Both the position numbers and the translations under genes were made by a program. Positions 9,047-17,977 of a DNA stretch of 64,000 bases are shown piece after piece (position 1 is the first letter of the stretch; each line of letters begins with the position of its first letter). The DNA comes from Pontibacter sp. E15-1 (lineage in GTDB: Bacteria; Bacteroidota; Bacteroidia; Cytophagales; Hymenobacteraceae), in NCBI RefSeq assembly GCF_022601975.1, contig NZ_JAKVIR010000025.1, forward strand, positions 1 through 64,000, in the 5' to 3' direction. The notes under the pieces were generated by a model that was given only the letters and a program-made list of their open reading frames with translations, was not told the origin of the DNA and ran no database searches.

Positions 9047-10456
9047 ATGAAGCAGACCCTTGCCAAGCAGTTAGACGCCATCAATGAGTATGAAAGAGAG
9101 CCAGTGCCGCAGAGCAAGCTGAAAGGCTTGAAGAGCTTCATTGGCATGTATGCCGGAGAGCATACCGCCGGAACGGAGTTTGTCATCGGTCCGTTGTTTG
9201 TCGTGCACGGCGTCACCGCGCCCGACCTGTTCCTTGGGCTGCTGGTGGGCAACCTGCTGGCCGTCCTGAGTTGGGCCTTCCTATGTGCCCCTATCGCAGT
9301 GAAAACCCGCCTCACGCTCTATTTCCAACTGGAGAAGATATGCGGCAAATACCTCGTTTCGGGGTATAATATTGTCAATGCGCTGATGTTCTGCTTTCTG
9401 GCAGGCTCCATGATTGCGGTGGCGGCCACAGCTGTGGGCATCCCGTTCGACATTGCCATGCCCGGCCTGGAAGACATGTACCCGAACAGCGTGGGTTGGA
9501 TGGTAACCGTGTTCTTTGTCGGGGCCGTGATTACGGTGGTCGCTATCCTGGGGTATGAGCAGATCTCGCGGTTCGCCAATGTCTGCGCCCCCTGGATGAT
9601 CCTGGTTTTTATAGCTGCGGCCTTTGCCGTGATGCCTCAGTTGGGCATTACCTCCGTTGGCAGTTTCTGGGAGGTTGCCCAATCCCGCATCTGGACCGGG
9701 GTTCCGGTGGAGGGCTTCAGTAAGTTCACCTTCTGGCATGTCGCTTTTTTTGCCTGGTTTGCCAACATGGCCATGCACATCGGCATGGGCGATTTGTCCA
9801 TCCTCAGATACGCCAAGAAATGGCAGTATGGCTTTGCCTCTACCACCGGTATGTTTCTGGGCCACGTCATCGCCTGGATCGCATCAGGCATACTGGTGGC
9901 CGCCGCCAGCGGGGCTATCACGCCGGGCCCTATTGCCTATAACAGCGCCGGCATAGCAGGTGCCATTTGTGTGATGATCGCGGGCTGGACCACGGCCAAC
10001 CCCACCATATACAGGGCGGGCCTGGCGATACAGTCCATCGTACCCACCGTGAAACGGTGGAAGGTTACGCTGGTCGTGGGACTGGTTACCACAGTGGCAG
10101 CCCTTTTCCCGGCCCTGGTGATGCGCCTCCTGGACTTCGTTGCCCTGTACGGTTTGGTGCTGATGCCAATGGGAGCCATCATCTTCATTGACTTCTACAT
10201 CATCCCGAAACTTGGCCTCCGCAGCAACTACGCGAGTGCGGTGAACTCCCGCTTTAACATAGCGGCGGGCGTCACCTGGATCGCCACCCTGCTGATCTGC
10301 CTGTCCCTGAATTATTTCCAGGGGATAGAGATCTTCTTCCTGGGCCTGCCGGGCTGGTTTATCGCCGCCACGCTATACATTATGCTGAGCAAAGTCTATC
10401 AGCAAAAGCAGACGGCCCCGCACATAATTCGGGAGGTCTCCTCAAGTTCATTTTAA
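9047..10456 (+). CDS. NCS1-type (purine/cytosine permease-like) transporter
   Basis: Polytopic inner-membrane protein of 469 residues with about 12 hydrophobic segments. It resembles the NCS1 nucleobase-cation symporter family: a short cytoplasmic N-terminus with SKLKGLKSFIGMYAGEHTAGTEFVIGP, glycine-rich helices, and a conserved middle part (FFAWFANMAMHIGMGDLSILRYAKKW). The chosen start ATG 9047 follows an A-rich leader (GCTAAAAAACAGAAA). The frame is open upstream to 8843 but that part has no transporter features. It is 30 nt ahead of a small membrane protein and upstream of the kinase-like gene, so the three may form one unit. Known NCS1 substrates are nucleobases, hydantoins and similar compounds. 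Here the context is sugar catabolism, so the true substrate is uncertain. Confidence 0.8.
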   Translation: MKQTLAKQLDAINEYEREPVPQSKLKGLKSFIGMYAGEHTAGTEFVIGPLFVVHGVTAPDLFLGLLVGNLLAVLSWAFLCAPIAVKTRLTLYFQLEKICGKYLVSGYNIVNALMFCFLAGSMIAVAATAVGIPFDIAMPGLEDMYPNSVGWMVTVFFVGAVITVVAILGYEQISRFANVCAPWMILVFIAAAFAVMPQLGITSVGSFWEVAQSRIWTGVPVEGFSKFTFWHVAFFAWFANMAMHIGMGDLSILRYAKKWQYGFASTTGMFLGHVIAWIASGILVAAASGAITPGPIAYNSAGIAGAICVMIAGWTTANPTIYRAGLAIQSIVPTVKRWKVTLVVGLVTTVAALFPALVMRLLDFVALYGLVLMPMGAIIFIDFYIIPKLGLRSNYASAVNSRFNIAAGVTWIATLLICLSLNYFQGIEIFFLGLPGWFIAATLYIMLSKVYQQKQTAPHIIREVSSSSF

Positions 10457-10486
10457 CGAATTCTGTCACGTTTTCCCCATCATACG

Positions 10487-10672
10487 ATGCAAACCATACT
10501 TAAAATCCTGTCTTTCCTCGGCCTTGCCCTCACCATCGTGCCATCGCTTTTGGTGTTCTCCGGGGTTATTGAGCTCAGCTTCCACAAAACGCTGATGCTG
10601 GCTGGCACCTTGCTCTGGTTTTTCACCGCCCCTTTCTGGCTGAACAAAACGAAGCATCCTGAAGCAGTGTAG
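10487..10672 (+). CDS. Small two-helix membrane protein, unknown function
   Basis: A 61-residue protein with two predicted membrane spans (about residues 4-24 and 34-52) joined by a short loop (IELSFHKT), ending in a short basic tail (NKTKHPEAV). It starts 30 nt after the permease stop, so it is probably co-transcribed and could be an accessory of the permease. I do not recognise a family. Length, composition and spacing support a real gene; the function is unknown. Confidence 0.65.
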   Translation: MQTILKILSFLGLALTIVPSLLVFSGVIELSFHKTLMLAGTLLWFFTAPFWLNKTKHPEAV

Positions 10673-10833
10673 CAGAGCCGAAACATTGGAGCGCAGGCGT
10701 GCGCACTTCTGACTTTGCGCTACCTGAAGCGGCAAACAGAGCCTGAACAGCCTTGTTCCCACTTCGGTAATGAAGGTAGGGCATCCTTTTCCGGTATGCA
10801 TCCTCTTGTCTAACCATCACCTCAATTCATTCT

Positions 10834-12168
10834 ATGATCCCGTGTATCGCCATTTTTCACATCGGCAAGAAAAGCAAAAGGCTGCTGCTCTTTAACCAAT
10901 ACTACCAGGTTGTGAAGGAAGAGCACGCCTGTCCGGCAGAGACAGTGGATGAGGATGGAGACAAGGGAGAGGACCTTGCCGCACTGACGCACTGGCTGCG
11001 CACTGCGTGGGCTGCATTGGAGGCTGACCAGGGGTATGATGTGCTGGCTGTGAACTTCGTGACGTATGGCGCGAGCATGGTGCACCTCAACGAGGATTTC
11101 GCACCGGTAACCCCGCTCTACAGTTATTTAAAAGCATACCCGCAGGAGTTGGAAAAGCAATTTTACGACACGTATGGGCCGAAGCTGCAGCTGGCGGAGC
11201 AAACGGCATCGCCGCCACTGGGTATGCTCAACGCTGGTTTGCAACTCTACTGGCTAAAGCACCTGAAGCCCGCCACATTCCAACGCATCAGGTACTCCCT
11301 GCACCTGCCGCAGTATGTGGCTTACGTGTTTACAGGTCAACTGACCACAGAGTACACGAGCCTGGGCTGCCATACCATGCTTTGGGACTTTCAGGCCCTG
11401 GACTACCACGCATGGGTATACGCCGAGCAACTGGACAAGCTTTTCCCTGCGTTGCGGCAGCATTACCGGCCCCTGCAAACCAATTTCAGGTGCAAGCCCA
11501 TACCCGCTGGCCTGGGCCTGCACGATAGCTCTTCGGCGCTGATCCCGTATTTAAAGCAGTACCGCACCGGCTTTTTGCTACTCTCTGCCGCTACCTGGGG
11601 AATCACCTTAAACCCCTTCGCCAAGGAGCCCTTGAGCCAGGATGATCTGCAGCAGGATTGCCTGCAGTACCTCACGTTTCGGGGCGACAAAGTGAAGGCC
11701 TCCAGGCAATTTATCCAGAACGCGCATGAAGTGCAGGTGAACCGCCTGGCAGCATACTATAACAAACCGCTGACCTATTACCAGACCGTGAGGTATGATG
11801 CCCACCTGACAGAGGAGGCGGTTTTATACGCAGGTTACGCCGATGCGCGCACGCCGATACCGGTGAAAGAGAAGAGAGCGTTGTCCACCCGCTTCGCCTT
11901 AGACTTAGCGTTGCTCAGCACTTACGAGGAAGCGTATCACCGCTTACTGGAGCTGATCGTGCAGCAACAGCTTAACTCGCTGTTTGTGGCAGCAGAGGGA
12001 GACTTGAGCGGGTTCAGAAGCCTGATTGTGGATGGTGACTTCAGCCGGAATGAGCTTTTTATGGCCATGCTACGCCGAAAGTTGCCAAATCTGAAAGTAA
12101 AGTCCGGGCGCTCGGCGCAGGATTCTGCCTTAGGGGCTGCCCTGGCGCTGAATATATGGCCATATTAA
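10834..12168 (+). CDS. FGGY-family rhamnulokinase-like protein with degenerate active site
   Basis: A 444-residue protein that aligns end to end with the intact rhamnulokinase at 48684-50078; shared blocks include LYSYLK.YP.EL..QFYDTYG, LHLPQY, GCHT.LWDFQ and GLHDSS.ALIPYL. The catalytic-base motif HDSS (about residue 229) is kept. Several key motifs are changed relative to the paralogue. The phosphate-binding FDVGKT is FHIGKK (Asp to His at residue 9). STGTWCISLNPF is SAATWGITLNPF. The substrate-loop FFGGYEHE is QFIQNAHE. The adenine-site DGGFSK is DGDFSR. The frame is otherwise intact, so this is not simple random decay. It may be a pseudokinase or a sugar-sensing protein. It converges on a GntR regulator across a shared terminator hairpin, and the neighbouring DNA carries a lutC remnant, so it may derive from a duplicated rhamnose/lut locus. 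Confidence 0.8.
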   Translation: MIPCIAIFHIGKKSKRLLLFNQYYQVVKEEHACPAETVDEDGDKGEDLAALTHWLRTAWAALEADQGYDVLAVNFVTYGASMVHLNEDFAPVTPLYSYLKAYPQELEKQFYDTYGPKLQLAEQTASPPLGMLNAGLQLYWLKHLKPATFQRIRYSLHLPQYVAYVFTGQLTTEYTSLGCHTMLWDFQALDYHAWVYAEQLDKLFPALRQHYRPLQTNFRCKPIPAGLGLHDSSSALIPYLKQYRTGFLLLSAATWGITLNPFAKEPLSQDDLQQDCLQYLTFRGDKVKASRQFIQNAHEVQVNRLAAYYNKPLTYYQTVRYDAHLTEEAVLYAGYADARTPIPVKEKRALSTRFALDLALLSTYEEAYHRLLELIVQQQLNSLFVAAEGDLSGFRSLIVDGDFSRNELFMAMLRRKLPNLKVKSGRSAQDSALGAALALNIWPY

Positions 12169-12199
12169 CCCCATCTAACTCAGGCTGTAGCCTCAAAAA

Positions 12200-12261
12200 A
12201 TAAAATTCCTGCGGCTTTGGTTGCCGTGCGAAACAGGACAACGGGGCGGCAGGAATTTTAT
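12200..12261. terminator. Bidirectional hairpin between convergent genes
   Basis: A perfect 13-bp inverted repeat (12200-12212 with 12249-12261, 36-nt loop) lies between the kinase-like gene (stop 12168) and the convergent GntR gene (stop 12314). The arms contain A/T runs on their outer sides, as expected for a terminator used from both directions. Confidence 0.6.
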
Positions 12262-12313
12262 ACATGCTACTATGCGGTGGCTCCGAGAAGACCGATGCTA
12301 TTGCCGCCTCCTT

Positions 12314-13330
12314 TTACAGGGAGCATCTCCGGATCAGGGTGAACGGATTGTGGACCTTCTCTTTTAGATTTTGCCGCATCAGATAGGCAGCAGTCTCGCC
12401 CATACACTCATGGTCCGTGGACAGCACGGTGATGCCGTTATCCAATATTTCCTTTATAGGCGTGTCGTTGTAGGAAATAACGCCGATGTCTTTCCCCAAG
12501 CGCAACCCCATTTCCCGGCTTTGCTTCACCAGGTCGGCCAGATCAGATTCCTCCAGCACGATAAACCCGGTTCCGGGAGAAAGTGGCTCCTGATGGATAC
12601 AGTTGACCACGGCATGCTCCATGGAAATATCCCTGCAGAACTGCCGGAATCCCTTTACAATTTCAAAGGGGTAAACAATGTCCTTTGGGTATACCAGAAC
12701 AAACTTTTTGTAATTGCTGATCAAATCTTTCCCCGAATGGAGGGCATTGCGAATGTCGTGCTCAAAATCCTGGTAGACCGCTGCATAGTTGCCCGCAAAG
12801 TTCTCGATGTTCTTGTCTAGCACCACCAGTTTTTCGGCAGGGATGTTCTTGATCGCCTCTCTCCCTGCCTCCACATTGGTGGTAAAGTGTGGCATGATCA
12901 CATAATACTGGTATTTCCCGGCATTTTCCTGCAGCATTTTCTGGCAGATCTTCCCGTCGAAATGATGGATTTGCAGGTCTACGATGGCATCCTCCCCGAG
13001 TGATTTGAGGATCGAGTAGTAAACGGTTTTTTTGTAGGCGCTCAGCTTATTGAACAGCAACAATACCCGGATTTTATCGACAGAGAAGTTTTTGCTGATG
13101 TAGCAGCCTTTCCCCTTCACAGAACTAATAACCCCTTTTTTCCGCAGCACTTTATAGGCTTTTTCTATGGTATCGCGCGAGAGGTAGTACATCTCGCTTG
13201 TCTCGTTGATAGAGGGAACGCGTTCGCCAATCTTCAAAACGCCGGCCTCTATGTCTGCAATCACGGCATTGACAACCTGCAGGTATTTAGGAGTGGCGGA
13301 TGTAGCATCAATTCTGTCTAGAAGTTCCAT
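12314..13330 (-). CDS. GntR-type regulator with sugar-binding C-terminal domain (copy 1)
   Basis: Transcription factor of 338 residues. An N-terminal GntR winged helix (ATPKYLQVVNAVIADIEAG, VPSINETSEMYYLSRDTIEKAYKVL) is joined to a periplasmic-binding-protein-like effector domain (VLLLFNKLSAYKKTVYYSILKSLGE, IHHFDG, YYVIMPHF). It ends in FTLIRRCSL. It is clearly paralogous to the regulator at 43777-44799: the same order of motifs, the same VDLQIHH block, and similar RR(C/G)SL endings. The frame could start at 13375, but ATG 13328-13330 gives the normal length. It converges on the kinase-like gene, and a lutC remnant lies upstream. It is a candidate reader of the 18-bp elements in the window; its effector is probably a sugar or phosphorylated sugar (inference). 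Confidence 0.9.
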   Translation of the reverse strand: MELLDRIDATSATPKYLQVVNAVIADIEAGVLKIGERVPSINETSEMYYLSRDTIEKAYKVLRKKGVISSVKGKGCYISKNFSVDKIRVLLLFNKLSAYKKTVYYSILKSLGEDAIVDLQIHHFDGKICQKMLQENAGKYQYYVIMPHFTTNVEAGREAIKNIPAEKLVVLDKNIENFAGNYAAVYQDFEHDIRNALHSGKDLISNYKKFVLVYPKDIVYPFEIVKGFRQFCRDISMEHAVVNCIHQEPLSPGTGFIVLEESDLADLVKQSREMGLRLGKDIGVISYNDTPIKEILDNGITVLSTDHECMGETAAYLMRQNLKEKVHNPFTLIRRCSL

Positions 13331-13966
13331 AACGATAGAGCTTAATATGTATAAACCATTATTACCAGTTATCAAAGCACTGCCAAAAGACAGTTACCTG
13401 TCAATTATACACTTTTTTTCAGCGCAACTAAGCATTTGTGTCCTCTGGTTTATTCCAGAAGACCAAGGCCTGTGAAAGAGTCGACGCTCAGGGTATGCGC
13501 AAACGATTGCGCATACCCTCAAAAAATAATGCCTGCTGGCATCATTCAATGTATAGTTCACAAAAAGTGACTGGTCAATCATTCTTTCGAATCTCAAGAT
13601 AGTCAATTCTTCCAAGTATCAAAAAAATATTAGGCCTCAGCTTTTACTTGGGAAAGCCTTAAACTGTACAACTACGCGAAGAAAACCGTTTGAGCACGCA
13701 CTCCAAAACGGTCGAACATATAATTTATACGCTATAAATTTCTGATATTACAGTATAAAAAAGTGAGGCACATGAACTCAGGATAGAGCTGGACTACCAG
13801 CACAAGCTATGTATACTCACTTATTGCAAGCGTTAAAGGAGGTTGTTCATTGTTGGAAATGCATCACTGACTATCCATATAGTGCAGAATCCAACTGGTA
13901 TAACAATAATGAGCCACAGGAGAAATGCAGAATAGGTTATTCATACCTGCTAATCATGCTGTAAGC

Positions 13967-14047
13967 ATTAAAGACTGTAAACGTCCGGGCACCGTGCGCG
14001 CCTAGCACCAGCGACTTCCCGATGTCGGCGGTCTTGGAGGGGCCGGT
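13967..14047 (-). pseudogene. lutC fragment (LUD domain, C-terminal end only)
   Basis: On the minus strand about 27 codons read [27 protein letters not shown]. This matches the C-terminal end of the intact LutC at 45985-46578 ([21 protein letters not shown]), with high similarity at DNA level as well. The match stops abruptly on both sides and there is no start. It lies next to GntR copy 1 exactly as the intact lutC lies next to GntR copy 2, so it is a remnant of a duplicated GntR-lutC segment. The rest of 13331-14360 shows no gene; one 18-bp element is at 14163. Confidence 0.8.
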
Positions 14048-14162
14048 TACATTTCAGAATGGGTAATCTTCTCGCTCGCTTTCCCGGTGGCACCTGTTTT
14101 GTAAAGGGGGCAGCGCTTCCCCCCACCATTTATCGATTATTTCCTGAGGATCTATCCAGAAA

Positions 14163-14180
14163 CAGCACAGTACAGGACAG
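14163..14180 (+). promoter_or_regulatory. 18-bp direct-repeat element upstream of the 906-residue cytochrome
   Basis: Reads CAGCACAGTACAGGACAG on the plus strand, 180 nt before the start codon at 14361. It is a perfect match to the window consensus. It is the only copy on the plus strand and serves the only plus-strand target gene, so its orientation relative to the gene is the same as in the other six. Confidence 0.55.
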
Positions 14181-14360
14181 ATACTTTTTTCAGGATTTTT
14201 ACATTGAAATTAATTCATGATATAAATTTTCGGCTTATGCATCAATAAGCAACTTCCTTCCCCTCCGCTAAGCGCAAAGGGGAAGTTCCTGATGGCTTTT
14301 TCGATCAGAAAACTTCAATAAATTATTAAAGGCATTAACATAACCAAAACTTCAAAAAAT

Positions 14361-17081
14361 ATGTATCGCAAATCCCCTACAATCAGAGCGTTGCTGGCTC
14401 TCTCTGTCGCTGTCCTGATCGGTTCTTCCTGCAGTAGGCTAGAAAAAGCGGATACAGTTGACGCCGCACCGGTAGACCCCAGGACCGAGAAACTGAAACT
14501 ACCCACCGGCTTCAAGGCAGACCATATATACAGCCCTTCCGAAAATAAGCACGGCTCCTGGGTATCCATGACTTTTGATCCCAAAGGAAGGTTGATCGCC
14601 TCCGACCAGTATGGGGCCTTGTACCGCCTCGAGTTGCCCCCTATCGGTGCTGACTCCGCACAACCCAAAATTGAGAAACTGATCATCGGCGACGGTGCCG
14701 TAATCGACTCTGCCAAAACACACGGTGGTATGGGCTACGCGCAGGGTTTGCTCTGGGCATTTAACAGCCTCTACGTGATGGTAAACCATAACAGTAACGA
14801 GGAGTTTACGAAGGGCAGCGGGCTTTACCGGCTTCAGGACACAGACGGGGATGATCAGTTTGACAAGGTAACCTTACTGAAGTCTTTGGTAGGTGAGGGA
14901 GAGCACGGGCCGCACAGCGTAGTACTGGCACCCGACAAGAAATCGCTTTATGTAGTGGCCGGAAACCATACCGATTTACCGGAGATGGACGCCTACCGGC
15001 TCCCCCCGGTATGGAAAGACGATAACCTGTTTCCGCAGATAAAAGACCCGCGCGGGCACGCCAACGACCGCGGCGCACCCGGCGGCTGGATCGCACAGGT
15101 TGACTCGTTGGGTGAGCACTGGGAATTGATAAGCGCCGGCTACCGGAACCCTTTCGACATCGCCTTTAATGAGGCAGGCGATTTGTTTACCTATGATTCT
15201 GATATGGAGTGGGATTTCGGCATGCCGTGGTACCGCCCCACCCGGATCTGCCATGTTACCAGCGGCAGCGAGTACGGTTGGCGCACAGGCAACGGGAAGT
15301 GGTCTCCGGCTTATCCGGATAACCTGCCGCCCGTGTTGAATATCGGCCAGGGGTCTCCTACCAACCTGGTGTATGGGGGGAAAGCAAAATTCCCTGACAA
15401 GTACCGCAACGCTTTGTTTGGCTTCGACTGGAGCTTCGGAATCATATATGCGATTCATCTACAGCCGGAGGGTTCTTCTTACAAAGCAACAGCCGAGGAG
15501 TTTGTCTCGGGCTCGCCGCTCCCACTCACAGATGGCGTGATTGGCCCGGATGGCGCGCTGTACTTCCTTACCGGCGGACGCAGGCTTGAGTCTGACCTGT
15601 ACCGGGTATACTACGACGACCATGAAAAGACTGACTCCAAGCTCGCCTCCAATAAGAAAGCGCCTAAGGAAACAGAGGCTCACAAACTCCGAAAGCAGCT
15701 GGAGCAATACCATGGCGATGCCAAGGCCGGGGCCGTTGATGTCGCATGGCCTCACCTGAAGCACAGTGACCGATTCGTTCGCTATGCCGCACGCATAGCC
15801 GTGGAGCACCAGCCGGTGAGCCAGTGGCAGCAACGGGCCCTGAACGAGACGGATCCGCTGATCAAGACACAGGCTATGATCGCGCTGGCCCGGCACGGCA
15901 ACAAGTCCCAGAGCAGCCAGATGCTGGAGTCGCTCATGGCAATTGATTATGCAAAACTCCCCGAGCCAAAGCAGGTAGACCTGCTGCGCGCCTTTGAACT
16001 GGTTCTGTTCAGACATGGCACGCCGAGCTCTGCGCTGAAGCAAAAGGTAATCGCGTACCTGGACCCCCAATACCCCGCTAAAGCGAACGAACTGAACCGT
16101 TCGCTCAGCAAGGTGCTCATCGCGTTGGGCGCACCCCAGGCAGTACCCAAGACACTTGCGCTGCTCGAAACCGCAAAAGACGACCAGTCGCAGACGGCTA
16201 CCGCGTCATCTGACTTGATTCTTCGGAATCCACAATACGGAATGGACATAGCCGGCATGCTGGCGAGTGTGCCTCCTGCCCAGCAAACGTATTACGCCAC
16301 CGCGTTGAGCGCAGCCGAAACCGGATGGACGCCTGAGCTCCGGGAAAAATATTTCAAGTGGATGTACGATGCCTTTAAGTACAAGGGGGGCAGAAGCTAC
16401 GTTGGCTTTGTTGACAAAGCAAGACAAGCAGCCCTGAGCCATGTCCCTAAAAGCCAGTATGAGCATTACAATACCATTTCCGGGGACTCGCTGCTGAGTG
16501 GCGGTGGTCTGGAGTTAGCGACCAGCACATCCTACAGACCGAAAGGCCCCGGAAGAACATGGACAGTTGAGGAGGCTTTGCCTCTGGTAGAAAGCGGGCT
16601 TACGAACCGGGATCTTGAACAGGGGAAAGCCATCTATGCGGCTACGCTGTGTAAGTCGTGCCATACCATGGGAGGCGAAGGAGGAATCGTGGGGCCAGAC
16701 CTGACACAGTTAGGAAGCCGGTTCACGCCCAAGGATATTTTAGAGGCCATCATTCACCCGGATAGCGTAATATCAGACCAGTATGCGGCTTCCATTTTTT
16801 ATCTGAAAGACGGCAGTTCTGTTGTGGGAAGGCTTACAAACGAGGATGAAAACACGTACTACGTTTCGCAGAACCCCTTTGCACCTCAAACCCTTCGGGA
16901 AATCCCTAAGAGCAACGTTACGAGAACCAAAACGTCTGACGTCTCGCCGATGGTACCACACCTGATCGACCGCCTGAACCCGGAGGAGCTGAAAGACTTG
17001 ATGGCATACCTCATATCTGCTGGCAGAAAGGGCCACAAGGTATACACCGCATCAGCCACGGCGGAAGGCAATCCACAGTAA
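14361..17081 (+). CDS. PVC-type lipoprotein dehydrogenase/cytochrome (beta-propeller, HEAT-like, CxxCH)
   Basis: Exported lipoprotein of 906 residues (signal ending in LIGSSC). The N-terminal half is a beta-propeller of the PVC membrane-bound dehydrogenase / soluble glucose dehydrogenase type (SGLYRLQDTDGDDQFDKV, GEHGPHSVV, ISAGYRNPFDIAFN, VIGPDGALYFLTGG). A helical HEAT-like region follows. A C-terminal c-type cytochrome has one heme site (LCKSCHTMGGEGGIVGPDLTQLG, about residues 763-767), then the conserved 'putative heme-binding' block (DILEAIIHPDSVISDQY). Proteins like this are common in Planctomycetes and occur in Bacteroidota beside sugar-oxidation clusters. It probably oxidises a sugar or sugar alcohol in the periplasm and passes electrons to the heme; the substrate is unknown. 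It stands alone, with an upstream 18-bp element and a strong terminator. Confidence 0.85.
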   Translation: MYRKSPTIRALLALSVAVLIGSSCSRLEKADTVDAAPVDPRTEKLKLPTGFKADHIYSPSENKHGSWVSMTFDPKGRLIASDQYGALYRLELPPIGADSAQPKIEKLIIGDGAVIDSAKTHGGMGYAQGLLWAFNSLYVMVNHNSNEEFTKGSGLYRLQDTDGDDQFDKVTLLKSLVGEGEHGPHSVVLAPDKKSLYVVAGNHTDLPEMDAYRLPPVWKDDNLFPQIKDPRGHANDRGAPGGWIAQVDSLGEHWELISAGYRNPFDIAFNEAGDLFTYDSDMEWDFGMPWYRPTRICHVTSGSEYGWRTGNGKWSPAYPDNLPPVLNIGQGSPTNLVYGGKAKFPDKYRNALFGFDWSFGIIYAIHLQPEGSSYKATAEEFVSGSPLPLTDGVIGPDGALYFLTGGRRLESDLYRVYYDDHEKTDSKLASNKKAPKETEAHKLRKQLEQYHGDAKAGAVDVAWPHLKHSDRFVRYAARIAVEHQPVSQWQQRALNETDPLIKTQAMIALARHGNKSQSSQMLESLMAIDYAKLPEPKQVDLLRAFELVLFRHGTPSSALKQKVIAYLDPQYPAKANELNRSLSKVLIALGAPQAVPKTLALLETAKDDQSQTATASSDLILRNPQYGMDIAGMLASVPPAQQTYYATALSAAETGWTPELREKYFKWMYDAFKYKGGRSYVGFVDKARQAALSHVPKSQYEHYNTISGDSLLSGGGLELATSTSYRPKGPGRTWTVEEALPLVESGLTNRDLEQGKAIYAATLCKSCHTMGGEGGIVGPDLTQLGSRFTPKDILEAIIHPDSVISDQYAASIFYLKDGSSVVGRLTNEDENTYYVSQNPFAPQTLREIPKSNVTRTKTSDVSPMVPHLIDRLNPEELKDLMAYLISAGRKGHKVYTASATAEGNPQ

Positions 17082-17149
17082 GCAGGCAGTGTTGCTGAAG
17101 CACGACAAATCAGATTAAAGTAAACTTTTTTATACAATGTTGTTTATTT

Positions 17150-17184
17150 GACCTCCACTGCATCTGCAGTGGAGGTCTTTTTTT
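17150..17184 (+). terminator. Rho-independent terminator after the cytochrome gene
   Basis: A near-perfect hairpin (13-bp arms 17150-17162 and 17165-17177) is followed directly by seven T. It lies 69 nt after the stop at 17081. Confidence 0.9.
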
Positions 17185-17535
17185 CGCCGCACAAACAGTA
17201 CCCATATAGCAGGCCAGGCAAAGAAGGAAAAGGTGGCCTGTGTTCCCTTATGATCGAAAGCAATTACATATGCCGCCGGTAGACTCCTCCTCTTGGTTAA
17301 TCAGGCGGCGCGGATACAGGCCAGGCAGCAAAACTTTCGCAGTAGATGATCAGCAGCTATCTCATATATACAAACCACAACAACACTGAAAGGTAGTTAG
17401 CCCGCCATGATGGCTTCATTCATAACATCAACACCTTCTAATAAAACTTGCACAATGCCTGATTTATACCACTATCAATTATATTTTGCACAGTCAAATT
17501 TGACGTTATGCAAGAGAGCCGCGCAGTTCGTAAAA

Positions 17536-17677
17536 GTCCCCCTTTGAAGGGGGCAGGGGGATGAGAGGCGGCCGAAACAGCCTTTCCTGCTCTTGCTTGA
17601 TAAGAAACAGCTTCTAAATATCTCACAGGTGATTGCCCGCAGGGAGTGTCATCCCCCAACCCCCTTCAAAGGGGGAC
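17536..17677 (+). repeat. MITE-like palindromic repeat, family A, copy 1
   Basis: A 142-bp element with 29-bp terminal inverted repeats (17536-17564 and 17649-17677, two mismatches) that begin GTCCCC and end GGGGAC. It is flanked on both sides by AAAA, consistent with a 4-bp target-site duplication. The interior (from GATGAGAGGCGGCCG) is shared with copy 3 at 61791 in the same orientation; copy 2 at 51437 is inverted. It has no coding capacity. The region 17082-18441 contains no gene, only this repeat, the one at 17978 and terminators. Confidence 0.8.
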
Positions 17678-17977
17678 AAAAGTAGGTATTGCGTAACAGC
17701 AGGTACAAACAATTCACGAAAATACTTCAATACGCAAAATCCATTCGATAATGGTATTATTTATAAAACGGTCTTCAGGCAACGCGACACAATCTTTTGC
17801 CGGAAGGGGTGCCGACCCTCTGCTGCCTAACTCAAAGCTATACATACCCGGTAGCCAGCTATGGCTGCGATCGGTAATACTATGCAGGCATCACCTATTG
17901 GACTTTCCGAAACTGCCATGAAACCGGAGATCATACCTATATCAATTGGTGAGTGCACACAGCCTTGCCTTTCAAGT

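Noticed and set aside
10834-12168. Naming the first kinase-like gene rhaB
   Set aside because: The ATP-binding and substrate-loop residues are replaced, and an intact rhaB is present at 48684-50078, so the name would claim an activity that the sequence argues against.
13771-13788. A possible eighth copy of the 18-bp element (one half-site CAGGATAG on the plus strand)
   Set aside because: Only one half-site matches; the other (CACATGAA) differs at too many positions, and a better copy lies closer to the same gene at 14163.
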